DNA of 9,128 bases, taken from NCBI GenBank assembly GCA_030430725.1, contig JAUIKP010000102.1, forward strand, positions 1 to 9,128, in the 5' to 3' direction. Shown here in pieces: positions 1-6,580 of the stretch. The translations under genes and the position numbers were made by a program. Under the pieces are notes generated by a model. That model saw only the letters and a list, made by a program, of their open reading frames with translations, made no database searches and had not been told where the DNA came from. This DNA comes from Nitrospiria bacterium (GTDB lineage: Bacteria > Nitrospirota > Nitrospiria > Nitrospirales > UBA8639). Every line of letters begins with the position of its first letter. Within the stretch, counting starts at the first letter, position 1.

Positions 1-547
1 AAAACACGCTATGTGGGCCTCCTAGCTCCTTTTTGGTGGTTTTTGTGGAATGTTGTGATAGCAGAACATTCTGGAAGGCTGCGTGCTTTTCTAATTGATG
101 AATGAGTCTATTGAGGTCGGGTAAGGAAGCTGCCGATCCTTGGAGAAGGATTGTATCGGTTTTTTCATCGAGAGACACTGAGTTTAGGGTGATATCCGAA
201 GGAATGGCTGTTTCCAGATCGGTCAGTAATTGTGTCCAGGAAAATCCTACGCGTTCACGAACCTGTTTCACAAAAGTGATTTTTGACGGAATGCTTCGAA
301 TGGCCTGGTGCGAAAGGTCGAGCCCGGCCACCCTGGCTTGAGAGACGAGTTGTTGGTTTGCCGTTTGGACACTGGCTGCTTGCTCTTCCAGGATATCAAT
401 CTGTTCATGTAATAAGTTTCCCTGCCACCAAAATGAAGCGGTAAGGGTGAGGGCCCCGGCGGTGAGAAGTGTGAGCCCGAGTTGGGACAATTGAAGAATA
501 GGAATGCCGGGTGCCGATAAATTCCTATGCACACGCGGGATCATCAT
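1..547 (-). CDS. pilN: PilN-like type IV pilus/T2SS alignment protein, 3' end cut by window edge
   Basis: Translating the minus strand from the ATG at 547 gives 182 codons with no stop up to the window edge, so the C-terminus is missing. The start overlaps the PilM stop as ATGA. A second in-frame ATG follows at once, so either could be used. The protein has a short N-terminal tail, one membrane segment at about residues 17-41, and a coiled-coil stretch at about 43-75. A ferredoxin-like region then begins near residue 102 (FSWTQLLTDLETAIPSDITL), followed by a strand and helix (LPDLNRLIHQLEKHAAFQNV). That order and wording are typical of PilN. In type IV pili PilN binds PilM through its N-terminal tail and pairs with PilO in the periplasm; MshJ and GspL's C-terminal half are the analogues. 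The usual PilM N-terminal binding motif is not obvious. A PilO-like gene is expected next, outside the window. Family call is firm; exact system is less so. Confidence 0.88.
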   Translation of the reverse strand, partial: MMIPRVHRNLSAPGIPILQLSQLGLTLLTAGALTLTASFWWQGNLLHEQIDILEEQAASVQTANQQLVSQARVAGLDLSHQAIRSIPSKITFVKQVRERVGFSWTQLLTDLETAIPSDITLNSVSLDEKTDTILLQGSAASLPDLNRLIHQLEKHAAFQNVLLSQHSTKTTKKELGGPHSVF

Positions 548-1725
548 GCCACCATCAGACTGGCATAGCCTGGCAATGCCGCTTCTTCCTGGTGGCTCCC
601 CGCCAGGTGTGTATTGAGGAAATGAAAATGTGAGGCTGGAGATAGTGAGGTCACTTGAATGTGAGGCTCATGTCCTCCACTGGCCTTCAGGGTCTGTTGA
701 ATCTGGTCGAGAGTCGGCAAAAGGCTCTTTCCATGGGTCAGATCAGTTGTCGTGAACAGATTTATCGGAGAAGATGCCGTGGCAGATATGGGAAACATCT
801 CAAAATAGTATTGTAATGTTGCCAGGATTTCCTTTTCCACCTTCATGGCGGTGTACGAAGGGTAGGGAGTCTTTCCTGTCGTGGATTCTTGAGGTGTGTC
901 AGAAGAGGAATTTTCTGATGATGTCGGACGAAGTTCTCTGGTATTCCTGTACTCCTCCGACTCATCATCCAATGTAGGATCTTGAGGATGATGGGCCTCG
1001 GCTTTGATAGCAAGAGCTTTCGTGCGAATGAATCGTGGACACCCTTCTTGACAGGCTAAAAATGTAAATCCCCAATGACTGAGGAAGAGGAACATGAATG
1101 TTGGGGGATATGAAGTCTGTGAAGGGTTGTCAGACGCAAGACTGTCCTGGATGTTGGGGCGGTACAAATCAAAAATATCGAGCCCCGACAACCCAACAGA
1201 AGTTGGGATGAGATCTGCCTCTAAGCACATGTGTTCATATTGTTCAATAATTTCATGGCGAATGGCCGTACCTAACACTTTGACATGGCCAGCGGTATCC
1301 GGGGAAATGGAATCCCCAACCGACGTGGGTACATAGAGTCCAAAGGCCAGGCGTGATTGGGAGGTATCGAGTTTGAGGTCCTGTTGGAAACGCCAATTCA
1401 CCAGTGCAGTTTGTTCCGGTTTTTTGGTAGGAAAGGATGCAAAATCAAAAATGCTGGTCCGGGCGCATATGTCCGGAAGGCTGAGTGCAATGGAGATTGG
1501 GCGACGAAAGGGCTTGACCAGCGCCTTAAGTTGAGTGAGGAACTCATCGGACTTGGCAATGTTGAGTTTGGTCGACGAGAGCGTAAGGACCCCGGTCGAG
1601 AGCGGGAGTCTGGCGACGTGTCGGAGCGAACTTTTACGCCAATGCTTTTTGATTTCCACCAGGCATAGCCCTTCATCAGAAAGAGAGAGCGCGACGGTGG
1701 GTGTCGAAATGGGGAAAAACTGCAT
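544..1725 (-). CDS. pilM: PilM/MshI-like actin-fold protein of the assembly platform, with low-complexity insertion
   Basis: This is a 393-residue soluble protein with no signal peptide or membrane segment. The N-terminus (VALSLSDEGLCLVEIKK) looks like the first strands of the PilM/GspL actin-like fold. The middle carries the family's pattern of ISIALSLPD, then FQQDLKLD, then VLGTAIRHEIIEQYEHMCLEADLIPTSVGLSGLDIF. PilM is a cytoplasmic ATP-binding ring protein that recruits PilN and couples the motor to the periplasmic complex. Residues about 244-290 are a hydrophilic, Ser/Thr/Glu/Pro-rich stretch that breaks the fold and is probably a disordered loop. The ATG start shares one base with the ATPase stop (TAATG) and has a good GAGGAA ribosome site inside the end of the ATPase gene. 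The gene overlaps the PilN start by four bases. Sequence conservation is low, so GspL-cytoplasmic-like or MshI-like are equally fair names. Position directly before a PilN gene supports the call. Confidence 0.8.
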   Translation of the reverse strand: MQFFPISTPTVALSLSDEGLCLVEIKKHWRKSSLRHVARLPLSTGVLTLSSTKLNIAKSDEFLTQLKALVKPFRRPISIALSLPDICARTSIFDFASFPTKKPEQTALVNWRFQQDLKLDTSQSRLAFGLYVPTSVGDSISPDTAGHVKVLGTAIRHEIIEQYEHMCLEADLIPTSVGLSGLDIFDLYRPNIQDSLASDNPSQTSYPPTFMFLFLSHWGFTFLACQEGCPRFIRTKALAIKAEAHHPQDPTLDDESEEYRNTRELRPTSSENSSSDTPQESTTGKTPYPSYTAMKVEKEILATLQYYFEMFPISATASSPINLFTTTDLTHGKSLLPTLDQIQQTLKASGGHEPHIQVTSLSPASHFHFLNTHLAGSHQEEAALPGYASLMVA

Positions 1726-3452
1726 TAGATTTCCTCGATCGGAGTGACCCGATTAATCTCTTTGAGCGTAGATTCTCCTCGATAGACTTTTTCAAGGGCT
1801 GCTTGCCGTAGTGAGGTCATACCCTGGGCCATGGCAGCCGTGCGAATTTCTGAAATAGATTTCTCGTTTAAAATCATTTCTTTGATGGAGTCGGTCATAT
1901 CCAAAAATTCTGTAATGGCTTTTCGACCTCGGAACCCTAAACCATGGCATTCATTGCATCCTTTCCCTTCAAAAAAAGTCAGGTGTTTCACGTCTTCATA
2001 TTCAATGCCGGATTCCTGGCACTGTTCAGGATGTATCTGGACGGGGATCCGGCAGGTGGGGCAAATGGACCGCACCAGGCGTTGGGCAAGAATACAACTC
2101 AGGGAAGCCACAAAATTATACGACTCAATGCCCATATTTACAAACCGGCTAATGACATCAAAGGCATTATTGGCATGCACGGTAGAAAAAACCAAATGCC
2201 CGGTAAGTGCCGATTGAATGGCAATTTGTGCCGTCTCTAAATCTCGAATTTCTCCAACCATAATTTTATCTGGATCGTGCCGCAAAATGGATCGAAGCCC
2301 TCTGGCAAACGTGAGCCCCTTTTTTTCATTGACTGGAATTTGTACGATCCCTTTTAATTGATATTCCACGGGGTCTTCAATGGTAATGATCTTGTCTTCG
2401 TCCGAGTGCACCTCATTGATCGCGGCATAAAGGGTCGTCGTTTTTCCGCTTCCTGTGGGTCCGGTAACCAGCACCATGCCATAGGGGCGGGTGATGGCTC
2501 GCCGGAATCGCCGAAGGTCCTCTCCGGTATATCCAAGGGCTTCCAGGCGAAGTCCTTGGACTCCTGCGGATATATGTTGCTTATCCAGAATCCTGATGAC
2601 CACCGATTCTCCGTACACACTTGGCAATATGGAGACCCGGAAGTCAATGGTTCGTTGATTCAGCAGAAGCTTGAACCGGCCATCTTGAGGAGTGCGACGT
2701 TCCGCAATATCGAGTTCCGACATGATTTTAAGCCTGGAAATGAGAGAGGGGTGAATGCCGGTATCAAAAGGATCCATGGCTAAGTAGAGGACTCCATCAA
2801 TCCGGAACTTGACTTCAACCGTGCGATCGGTGGGCTCAATATGAATATCACTCGCCTGCTTTTGCAGGGCCGTTAAAATAATCGTATTGACAAGTTTGAC
2901 TACTGGGCTGAGGTCCTTGGTTATTCGTTCAACCGAAAGAATTTCCTCGCCCTTTTCGTCTTCTTTAATCAGCACTGGATCCAATTCGGCTTTGATGCGG
3001 GTGAGCACTTGGCTATTGCCTTCACTATTGCTCAAGGCCTCAAGAATAGCCGTGTGAGTTGTCACCACTAATCGCAACTCAAATCCCAATTGGTGCTCCA
3101 ATTCATCGATCATTCTCAGGTCATGTGGTTTTGCGAGAGCGATGGTCAGAATGGGGCCTTCCTGTTCAATTGGCACGAATTCATAGCGATGCATGAGTTC
3201 GACCGGAATGGACTCCATGAGCGGTGAGGGAATACGAAATTCTGTAAGTGTATTCCATGGTAAACCATACTGATCAGCCAGGACTTGGCCGATCACCTCT
3301 TCCGTGAAGGTACCTCGTTCTAACAGAATGGTGGGAATCGTCTGGTTGGTGGATTGGGCCGTTTCGATCAACGTCTCTTTTTCTCTTTCTGAGATGAGCC
3401 CTTTTTCCACTAAAAGGTTCTCGAATGGCATGCGTTTGACTGGTGTGGTCAT
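1725..3452 (-). CDS. gspE: GspE/PilB/MshE-type assembly ATPase
   Basis: This 575-residue cytoplasmic hexameric ATPase powers pseudopilus or pilus assembly. Residues about 8-140 form an MshEN/GspE N-terminal domain with two repeats (FENLLVEKGLIS and TILLERGTFT). The motor follows: Walker A GPTGSGKTTT at 331-340, Asp box IITIEDPVEY at 355-364, Walker B around IMVGEIRD at 397-404, and a His box (LVFSTVHANNA) at 420-430. A zinc-type tetracysteine unit is present as CPTC (464, 467) and CNEC (499, 502), with an additional Cys478 between the pairs. All catalytic motifs are intact and the length is normal for the family, so it should be active. The Arg-Leu-Gly that heads each c-di-GMP-binding motif in MshEN is replaced by Pro-Phe-Glu and Thr-Ile-Pro, so nucleotide messenger binding is doubtful. 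The ATG has a GAGGG ribosome site four bases upstream and lies 27 bases after the platform gene. The CPTC/CNEC pair and the GspF neighbour favour an assembly ATPase, not a PilT-type retraction ATPase. Confidence 0.96.
   Translation of the reverse strand: MTTPVKRMPFENLLVEKGLISEREKETLIETAQSTNQTIPTILLERGTFTEEVIGQVLADQYGLPWNTLTEFRIPSPLMESIPVELMHRYEFVPIEQEGPILTIALAKPHDLRMIDELEHQLGFELRLVVTTHTAILEALSNSEGNSQVLTRIKAELDPVLIKEDEKGEEILSVERITKDLSPVVKLVNTIILTALQKQASDIHIEPTDRTVEVKFRIDGVLYLAMDPFDTGIHPSLISRLKIMSELDIAERRTPQDGRFKLLLNQRTIDFRVSILPSVYGESVVIRILDKQHISAGVQGLRLEALGYTGEDLRRFRRAITRPYGMVLVTGPTGSGKTTTLYAAINEVHSDEDKIITIEDPVEYQLKGIVQIPVNEKKGLTFARGLRSILRHDPDKIMVGEIRDLETAQIAIQSALTGHLVFSTVHANNAFDVISRFVNMGIESYNFVASLSCILAQRLVRSICPTCRIPVQIHPEQCQESGIEYEDVKHLTFFEGKGCNECHGLGFRGRKAITEFLDMTDSIKEMILNEKSISEIRTAAMAQGMTSLRQAALEKVYRGESTLKEINRVTPIEEI
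1731..1736 (-). promoter_or_regulatory. GAGGAA ribosome site of the PilM-like gene
   Basis: The Shine-Dalgarno sequence GAGGAA lies inside the final Glu codons of the ATPase gene, a few bases before the ATG at 1725. It supports that start and independent initiation in addition to TAATG coupling. Confidence 0.65.
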
Positions 3453-3456
3453 GGTT

Positions 3457-3461
3457 CCCTC
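3457..3461 (-). promoter_or_regulatory. GAGGG ribosome site of the ATPase gene
   Basis: The 27 bases between the platform and ATPase genes hold GAGGG four bases before the ATG at 3452. This is the only gap above seven bases inside the cluster, and it contains no visible promoter or terminator. Confidence 0.6.
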
Positions 3462-3479
3462 GTCGGGTTCACTTGGTCG

Positions 3480-4685
3480 TTACACCGCTCCTGCCATTTG
3501 GAAAATAGGAAGATACAGGGCAATCACCACTCCTCCTAAAATGACGCCAATCAGAATGATGAATATGGGTTCGATCCATGTCATCAGTCGAGATAATTGA
3601 AAGTCCAATTCTCCTTCATGAAATTCGGCAACCTCAAAAAGCATGGCTTCGAGTGAACCGGTTGTTTCTCCGACTTCAACCATTTCCAGTGTGAGGCGAG
3701 GGAGAAATTTCTCTTTTTTTAATGCCCCTGAAAGGCTGGTACCTTCTCGGACATGAACAATGACTGATTCGAGGGCTTTGGCAAAAACTTTATTGGGCAT
3801 GGATTTCGCTGTGACTTGGAGGGCTGATAGCAACGGGATTCCGCCTCCCAGAATGGTTGACAGTGTTCTGGTTAAACGAATCACCTGATTCTTCAAAAGC
3901 AAGGGCCCAAGTATCGGAGCATGGAGGAACAACCAATGTATTTGCCATTGACCCTGAGGGGTGTTTTTCCACCAGTAGATCGCTATCCCCCCAAGCCCCA
4001 TGATAAAAAATAGGCCGATCATCCATTGGGTCGCGGAATGGGTCAGGTCAATCAAGAACTGCGTGGCCCAAGGCAATTCTACGCGACTTTCTTGATAGAC
4101 TTCCGCAAATGACGGAAGCACAAAGAATAACAGACCTATGGTGACCAAGAGACCAAACCCTAATAAAAATATAGGGTAAATGGTCGCTTTGACAACTTTT
4201 TCCCGGACCTCAATAAGCATTTTTAAATAGGCAATATATCGGCTTAGAACTTCAGGAAGATTTCCAGCCTGCTCCCCGGCTCGTAATGAAGCTTGATAGA
4301 GTTCCGGAAAATAGGTGGGGTGATGGGTCATAGCTTCGGAAATGGCTGATCCTCCTCGAATATGCTCACGAACGGATTGCAGAGCTTGTTGAAACCCCCC
4401 TTGGGTGTTTCGTTCTGCCAGAAGATCAAAACACCGCAACATGGGCAATCCGGCTTTGAGCAGAGCTAAAAATTCCTGATTGAAAATCAGGAAATCTCGT
4501 AGTGCTAAAGGACGTTGCCGGTGTCTTCGTGAGAGGATCTGACTGCTGCCAGAGCCTGCCAGGTCAAGAACAAGCAGTCCTTGAGCTTCGAGTTGGGATC
4601 GAAGGCTTTGAGATGTTTCGCCTTCCCCATCAGTTTCTACAATCGTTCCATCCGGACGTGCGGCTTTGTAATGAAACCGGGGCAC
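3480..4685 (-). CDS. gspF: GspF/PilC-type inner-membrane platform protein
   Basis: This 401-residue polytopic membrane protein anchors the assembly ATPase and passes its motion to the growing pseudopilus. The N-terminus (MPRFHYKAARPDGTIV) is the standard opening of the GspF/PilC family and fixes the GTG start, which overlaps the previous stop as TAGTG. Two T2SSF repeats are present at about 65-190 and 270-392. Each carries the duplicated signature: AGEQAGNLPEVL at 136-147 and VGETTGSLEAML at 338-349. Predicted membrane segments lie at about 168-192, 220-238 and 369-393. Length and layout match the family with no sign of damage. Ribosome site before the GTG is weak, so translation is probably coupled to the LysM lipoprotein gene upstream. 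MshG is a fair alternative name given the PilM/PilN neighbours. Confidence 0.96.
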   Translation of the reverse strand: MPRFHYKAARPDGTIVETDGEGETSQSLRSQLEAQGLLVLDLAGSGSSQILSRRHRQRPLALRDFLIFNQEFLALLKAGLPMLRCFDLLAERNTQGGFQQALQSVREHIRGGSAISEAMTHHPTYFPELYQASLRAGEQAGNLPEVLSRYIAYLKMLIEVREKVVKATIYPIFLLGFGLLVTIGLLFFVLPSFAEVYQESRVELPWATQFLIDLTHSATQWMIGLFFIMGLGGIAIYWWKNTPQGQWQIHWLFLHAPILGPLLLKNQVIRLTRTLSTILGGGIPLLSALQVTAKSMPNKVFAKALESVIVHVREGTSLSGALKKEKFLPRLTLEMVEVGETTGSLEAMLFEVAEFHEGELDFQLSRLMTWIEPIFIILIGVILGGVVIALYLPIFQMAGAV

Positions 4686-5632
4686 TAGGGTGACTCAGGT
4701 AAATGAGGATTGCCAAGTGAGAGTATATGTTTTGTCTCAGGGGCACTTTCTACACGATTGTCCTGTATGGGAGGGTTTTCATGTTGTATCGGTTCAGCCA
4801 TGTTCTCTTGAGCCATGCTCTCTTGGGTGGAAGGGAAAGACGATGGTTCATATGGATGATTCGAAGAATTACCCGAATTCACCTGAGATTCCATTGGGGA
4901 GGTGACTTGAATTTTAAGTCCCGTCATGATCACGTCAGAATCCAGGTCATTCCATTCCCGTAATTGAGCAACGGAGACATGATACATTTGGGATAATTTC
5001 CAAAGGGAGTCGCCGTTTTGAATGACGATCCGTCCTAGAGAATCCGGCATGCGCACATCCCCGGAAGAGGTTGGTGTTTTGGGGACTGAGAGTTTCGTTT
5101 GCACGGGCTTTCCCTTCCCTGGGGACTTGTTGATTGTTTGTTTGATCAACGTAATATCAGTGGAGAGCTGTTTCATGCTCGTCATAATCTGTTGAAAAGA
5201 TTGGTTGAGAGTTTGAATATCTGAAACGAGTTGGGTGGTGTCCGGCATACTGGCAACCTGACCTTCAAGTTCCATATTGTGCTTTCGCAAATGATCCCGC
5301 TCGGCCTTTAAGTCCAGAAGTTCTCCACGAATATGTTGAAGTTCAAGCCCTTGATCCTGCTCCCGATCCTGAATGGATTGCGTCCGGCCTCTCAGTAATT
5401 GCAGCTCTCCCGCTTGTTTGGCCATGAGAATTTTTAATGCCCCTATTTCAGCTCGCAAATTTTCATTTTCTGTCCGGGCCTCTTGAAGGAGAACCTGTTG
5501 GTGAGAAGGCTGGGGGACTGACACTTTTGGTGAATCGACCGCGACCGGTTTGGTCGGTTTGTGAGCACAGCCGCCTAAAGTCAGGATAAATGTGCCGCTT
5601 AGAATCATGTGCGTCCAATGATTACGTTTCAT
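4685..5632 (-). CDS. Coiled-coil LysM-domain lipoprotein
   Basis: This 315-residue protein opens with a lipoprotein signal ending in the lipobox LGGC, with the lipidated Cys at residue 22. The next residue is Ala, with no Asp at +2, so outer-membrane sorting is plausible. Residues about 43-126 and 133-168 are rich in Glu, Gln, Leu and Arg in heptad-like order and probably form coiled coils. A LysM domain (IVIQNGDSLWKLSQMYHVSVAQLREWNDLDSDVI and following) spans about 201-244 and should bind peptidoglycan. The last 70 residues are a Pro/Ser/Gln/Glu-rich tail that looks disordered. The gene starts seven bases after the second pseudopilin with an AGGA ribosome site, and its TAG stop overlaps the GspF start. 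By position and domain it may anchor the apparatus to the cell wall, as TsaP or FimV do in type IV pili, but it is not a clear homologue of either. Role is inference; domain content is firm. Confidence 0.85.
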   Translation of the reverse strand: MKRNHWTHMILSGTFILTLGGCAHKPTKPVAVDSPKVSVPQPSHQQVLLQEARTENENLRAEIGALKILMAKQAGELQLLRGRTQSIQDREQDQGLELQHIRGELLDLKAERDHLRKHNMELEGQVASMPDTTQLVSDIQTLNQSFQQIMTSMKQLSTDITLIKQTINKSPGKGKPVQTKLSVPKTPTSSGDVRMPDSLGRIVIQNGDSLWKLSQMYHVSVAQLREWNDLDSDVIMTGLKIQVTSPMESQVNSGNSSNHPYEPSSFPSTQESMAQENMAEPIQHENPPIQDNRVESAPETKHILSLGNPHLPESP

Positions 5633-5639
5633 TTCCTAC

Positions 5640-6047
5640 CTACCATTCTGTATAGGGAGTGCCATCCAGCGCCTGGCCGTCACTCCCACTTTTGACATCA
5701 AAAATTCCAGCAGGAGAGTCTTCGCCCTCCTCCTGTTCTTCATAAATTTCGGTCCATGTGGTCGAGGACTGGGTAAATGGATCCACGGGGATCGCTCGGA
5801 GATATTTTTCTTCCACCAGGTCCTCTAAGGTTGCCGGATATTCCTTTCTGTCTGCATAAAATTGATCAATGACCGATCGCATTGTGAATAAATTTTGTTT
5901 CAGGGCCGCTTCCTTGGCTTTTATGGCCGTGTGTTGAAATGTGGGAATCGCGATGGATACCAGAATCCCCACGATTGCCACGACAATCATGAGTTCAAGT
6001 AAAGTGTAGCCCTTTTTGCCAATAACTACAAAGTGGGTCATTACCAT
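5640..6047 (-). CDS. gspG: GspG-like major pseudopilin (second of a tandem pair)
   Basis: This 135-residue prepilin has a short basic leader ending in KKG, then YTLLELMIVVAIVGILVSIAIP. That is a textbook class III signal cleaved after Gly by a prepilin peptidase, with the conserved Glu at +5 and a hydrophobic helix of about 23 residues. The globular part has the GspG order: an amphipathic helix with LKQNLFTMRSVIDQFYADRKEYP, then LRAIPVDPFT, then FDVKSGSDGQALDGTPYTEW at the C-terminus. The SxGSDG loop matches the place where GspG binds calcium. An acidic stretch (EEQEEGEDSP) precedes this loop. No cysteine is present. Two in-frame ATGs exist: at 6047, inside the previous gene, and at 6041, overlapping its TAA as TAATG. 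The second gives an 11-residue leader and is equally plausible. As the pseudopilin nearest the GspG consensus, it is the likeliest main fibre subunit. No GspH/I/J/K gene is present here. Confidence 0.92.
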   Translation of the reverse strand: MVMTHFVVIGKKGYTLLELMIVVAIVGILVSIAIPTFQHTAIKAKEAALKQNLFTMRSVIDQFYADRKEYPATLEDLVEEKYLRAIPVDPFTQSSTTWTEIYEEQEEGEDSPAGIFDVKSGSDGQALDGTPYTEW

Positions 6048-6580
6048 TCACGATAGGGGGTCCCGTCAATTGCCTTTTTTTCGCTGGTGGTATAGATGTC
6101 AAATACATCTTCCCCGCACCACCGCGTTTCGTCCGGTTCGTCCTGGAAACACCTGAGCCCCCATTCTGTGGTCTCCGTAATGGGATCAAATGGGATTTTC
6201 CGGAGATACCGTTTAATTTCCGACTGCTCACCGAGTTGAGCTTTCTCGCCGGTTAATTTAACCTTCAAGAGCGTTTCCAAGGTTTTCGGGTAACCGGTCA
6301 CTCCCGTGGACTCTTGGCATGTCGTCACGTTTTCCACGCAGAGCTTTCCCGTACGCACGGTTCCATCTCTTGCCCAATCTAGATGAAACGCATCAATGGC
6401 GTTTCGTACCGTTCGTAGGGTGTGGCGAAGCTCTAACTCTTGCGACCGTTTAATACTGACTTTCGCAATGGGTAGGGCGACGGAGGCTAATATGAACATA
6501 ATAACCAACGTGACTAAAAGTTCGATTAAAGTTACCCCCCCTTGAACTGTTGAGGATCTATTCCACCAAAATTCTGCCAT
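6041..6580 (-). CDS. GspG-like pseudopilin with four cysteines (first of a tandem pair)
   Basis: From the ATG at 6580 this is a 179-residue prepilin: a 15-residue leader ending in QGG, then VTLIELLVTLVIMFILASVALPI with Glu at +5. Valine at +1 is unusual, since Phe or Met is usual. The globular part follows GspG order (RHTLRTVRNAIDAFHLDW, then LRKIPFDPIT, then DGTPYREW at the end) and is paralogous to the next gene. It differs by four cysteines (two in the LCVENVTTCQ region, two in RCFQDEPDETRWCGED) that could form disulfides, and by loss of the SxGSDG loop (it reads YTTSEKKA). The open frame extends upstream to a TTG at 6643, with another ATG at 6610 preceded by GGGAG. I prefer 6580 for its GGTGG ribosome site, shorter leader and only 23 bases of overlap with the secretin gene; 6610 is a real alternative. 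It could be a second major or a minor pseudopilin. Confidence 0.85.
   Translation of the reverse strand: MAEFWWNRSSTVQGGVTLIELLVTLVIMFILASVALPIAKVSIKRSQELELRHTLRTVRNAIDAFHLDWARDGTVRTGKLCVENVTTCQESTGVTGYPKTLETLLKVKLTGEKAQLGEQSEIKRYLRKIPFDPITETTEWGLRCFQDEPDETRWCGEDVFDIYTTSEKKAIDGTPYREW

Noticed and set aside
268..534. 88-residue minus-strand open frame
   Set aside because: It lies in a different frame from the PilN-like gene over the same bases. The PilN frame runs unbroken to the window edge and has family-typical sequence; this one has none.
2358..2783. 141-residue plus-strand open frame, plus other plus-strand frames in 102-8972
   Set aside because: These are antisense to conserved motor or secretin coding sequence. 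All strong family evidence is on the minus strand.
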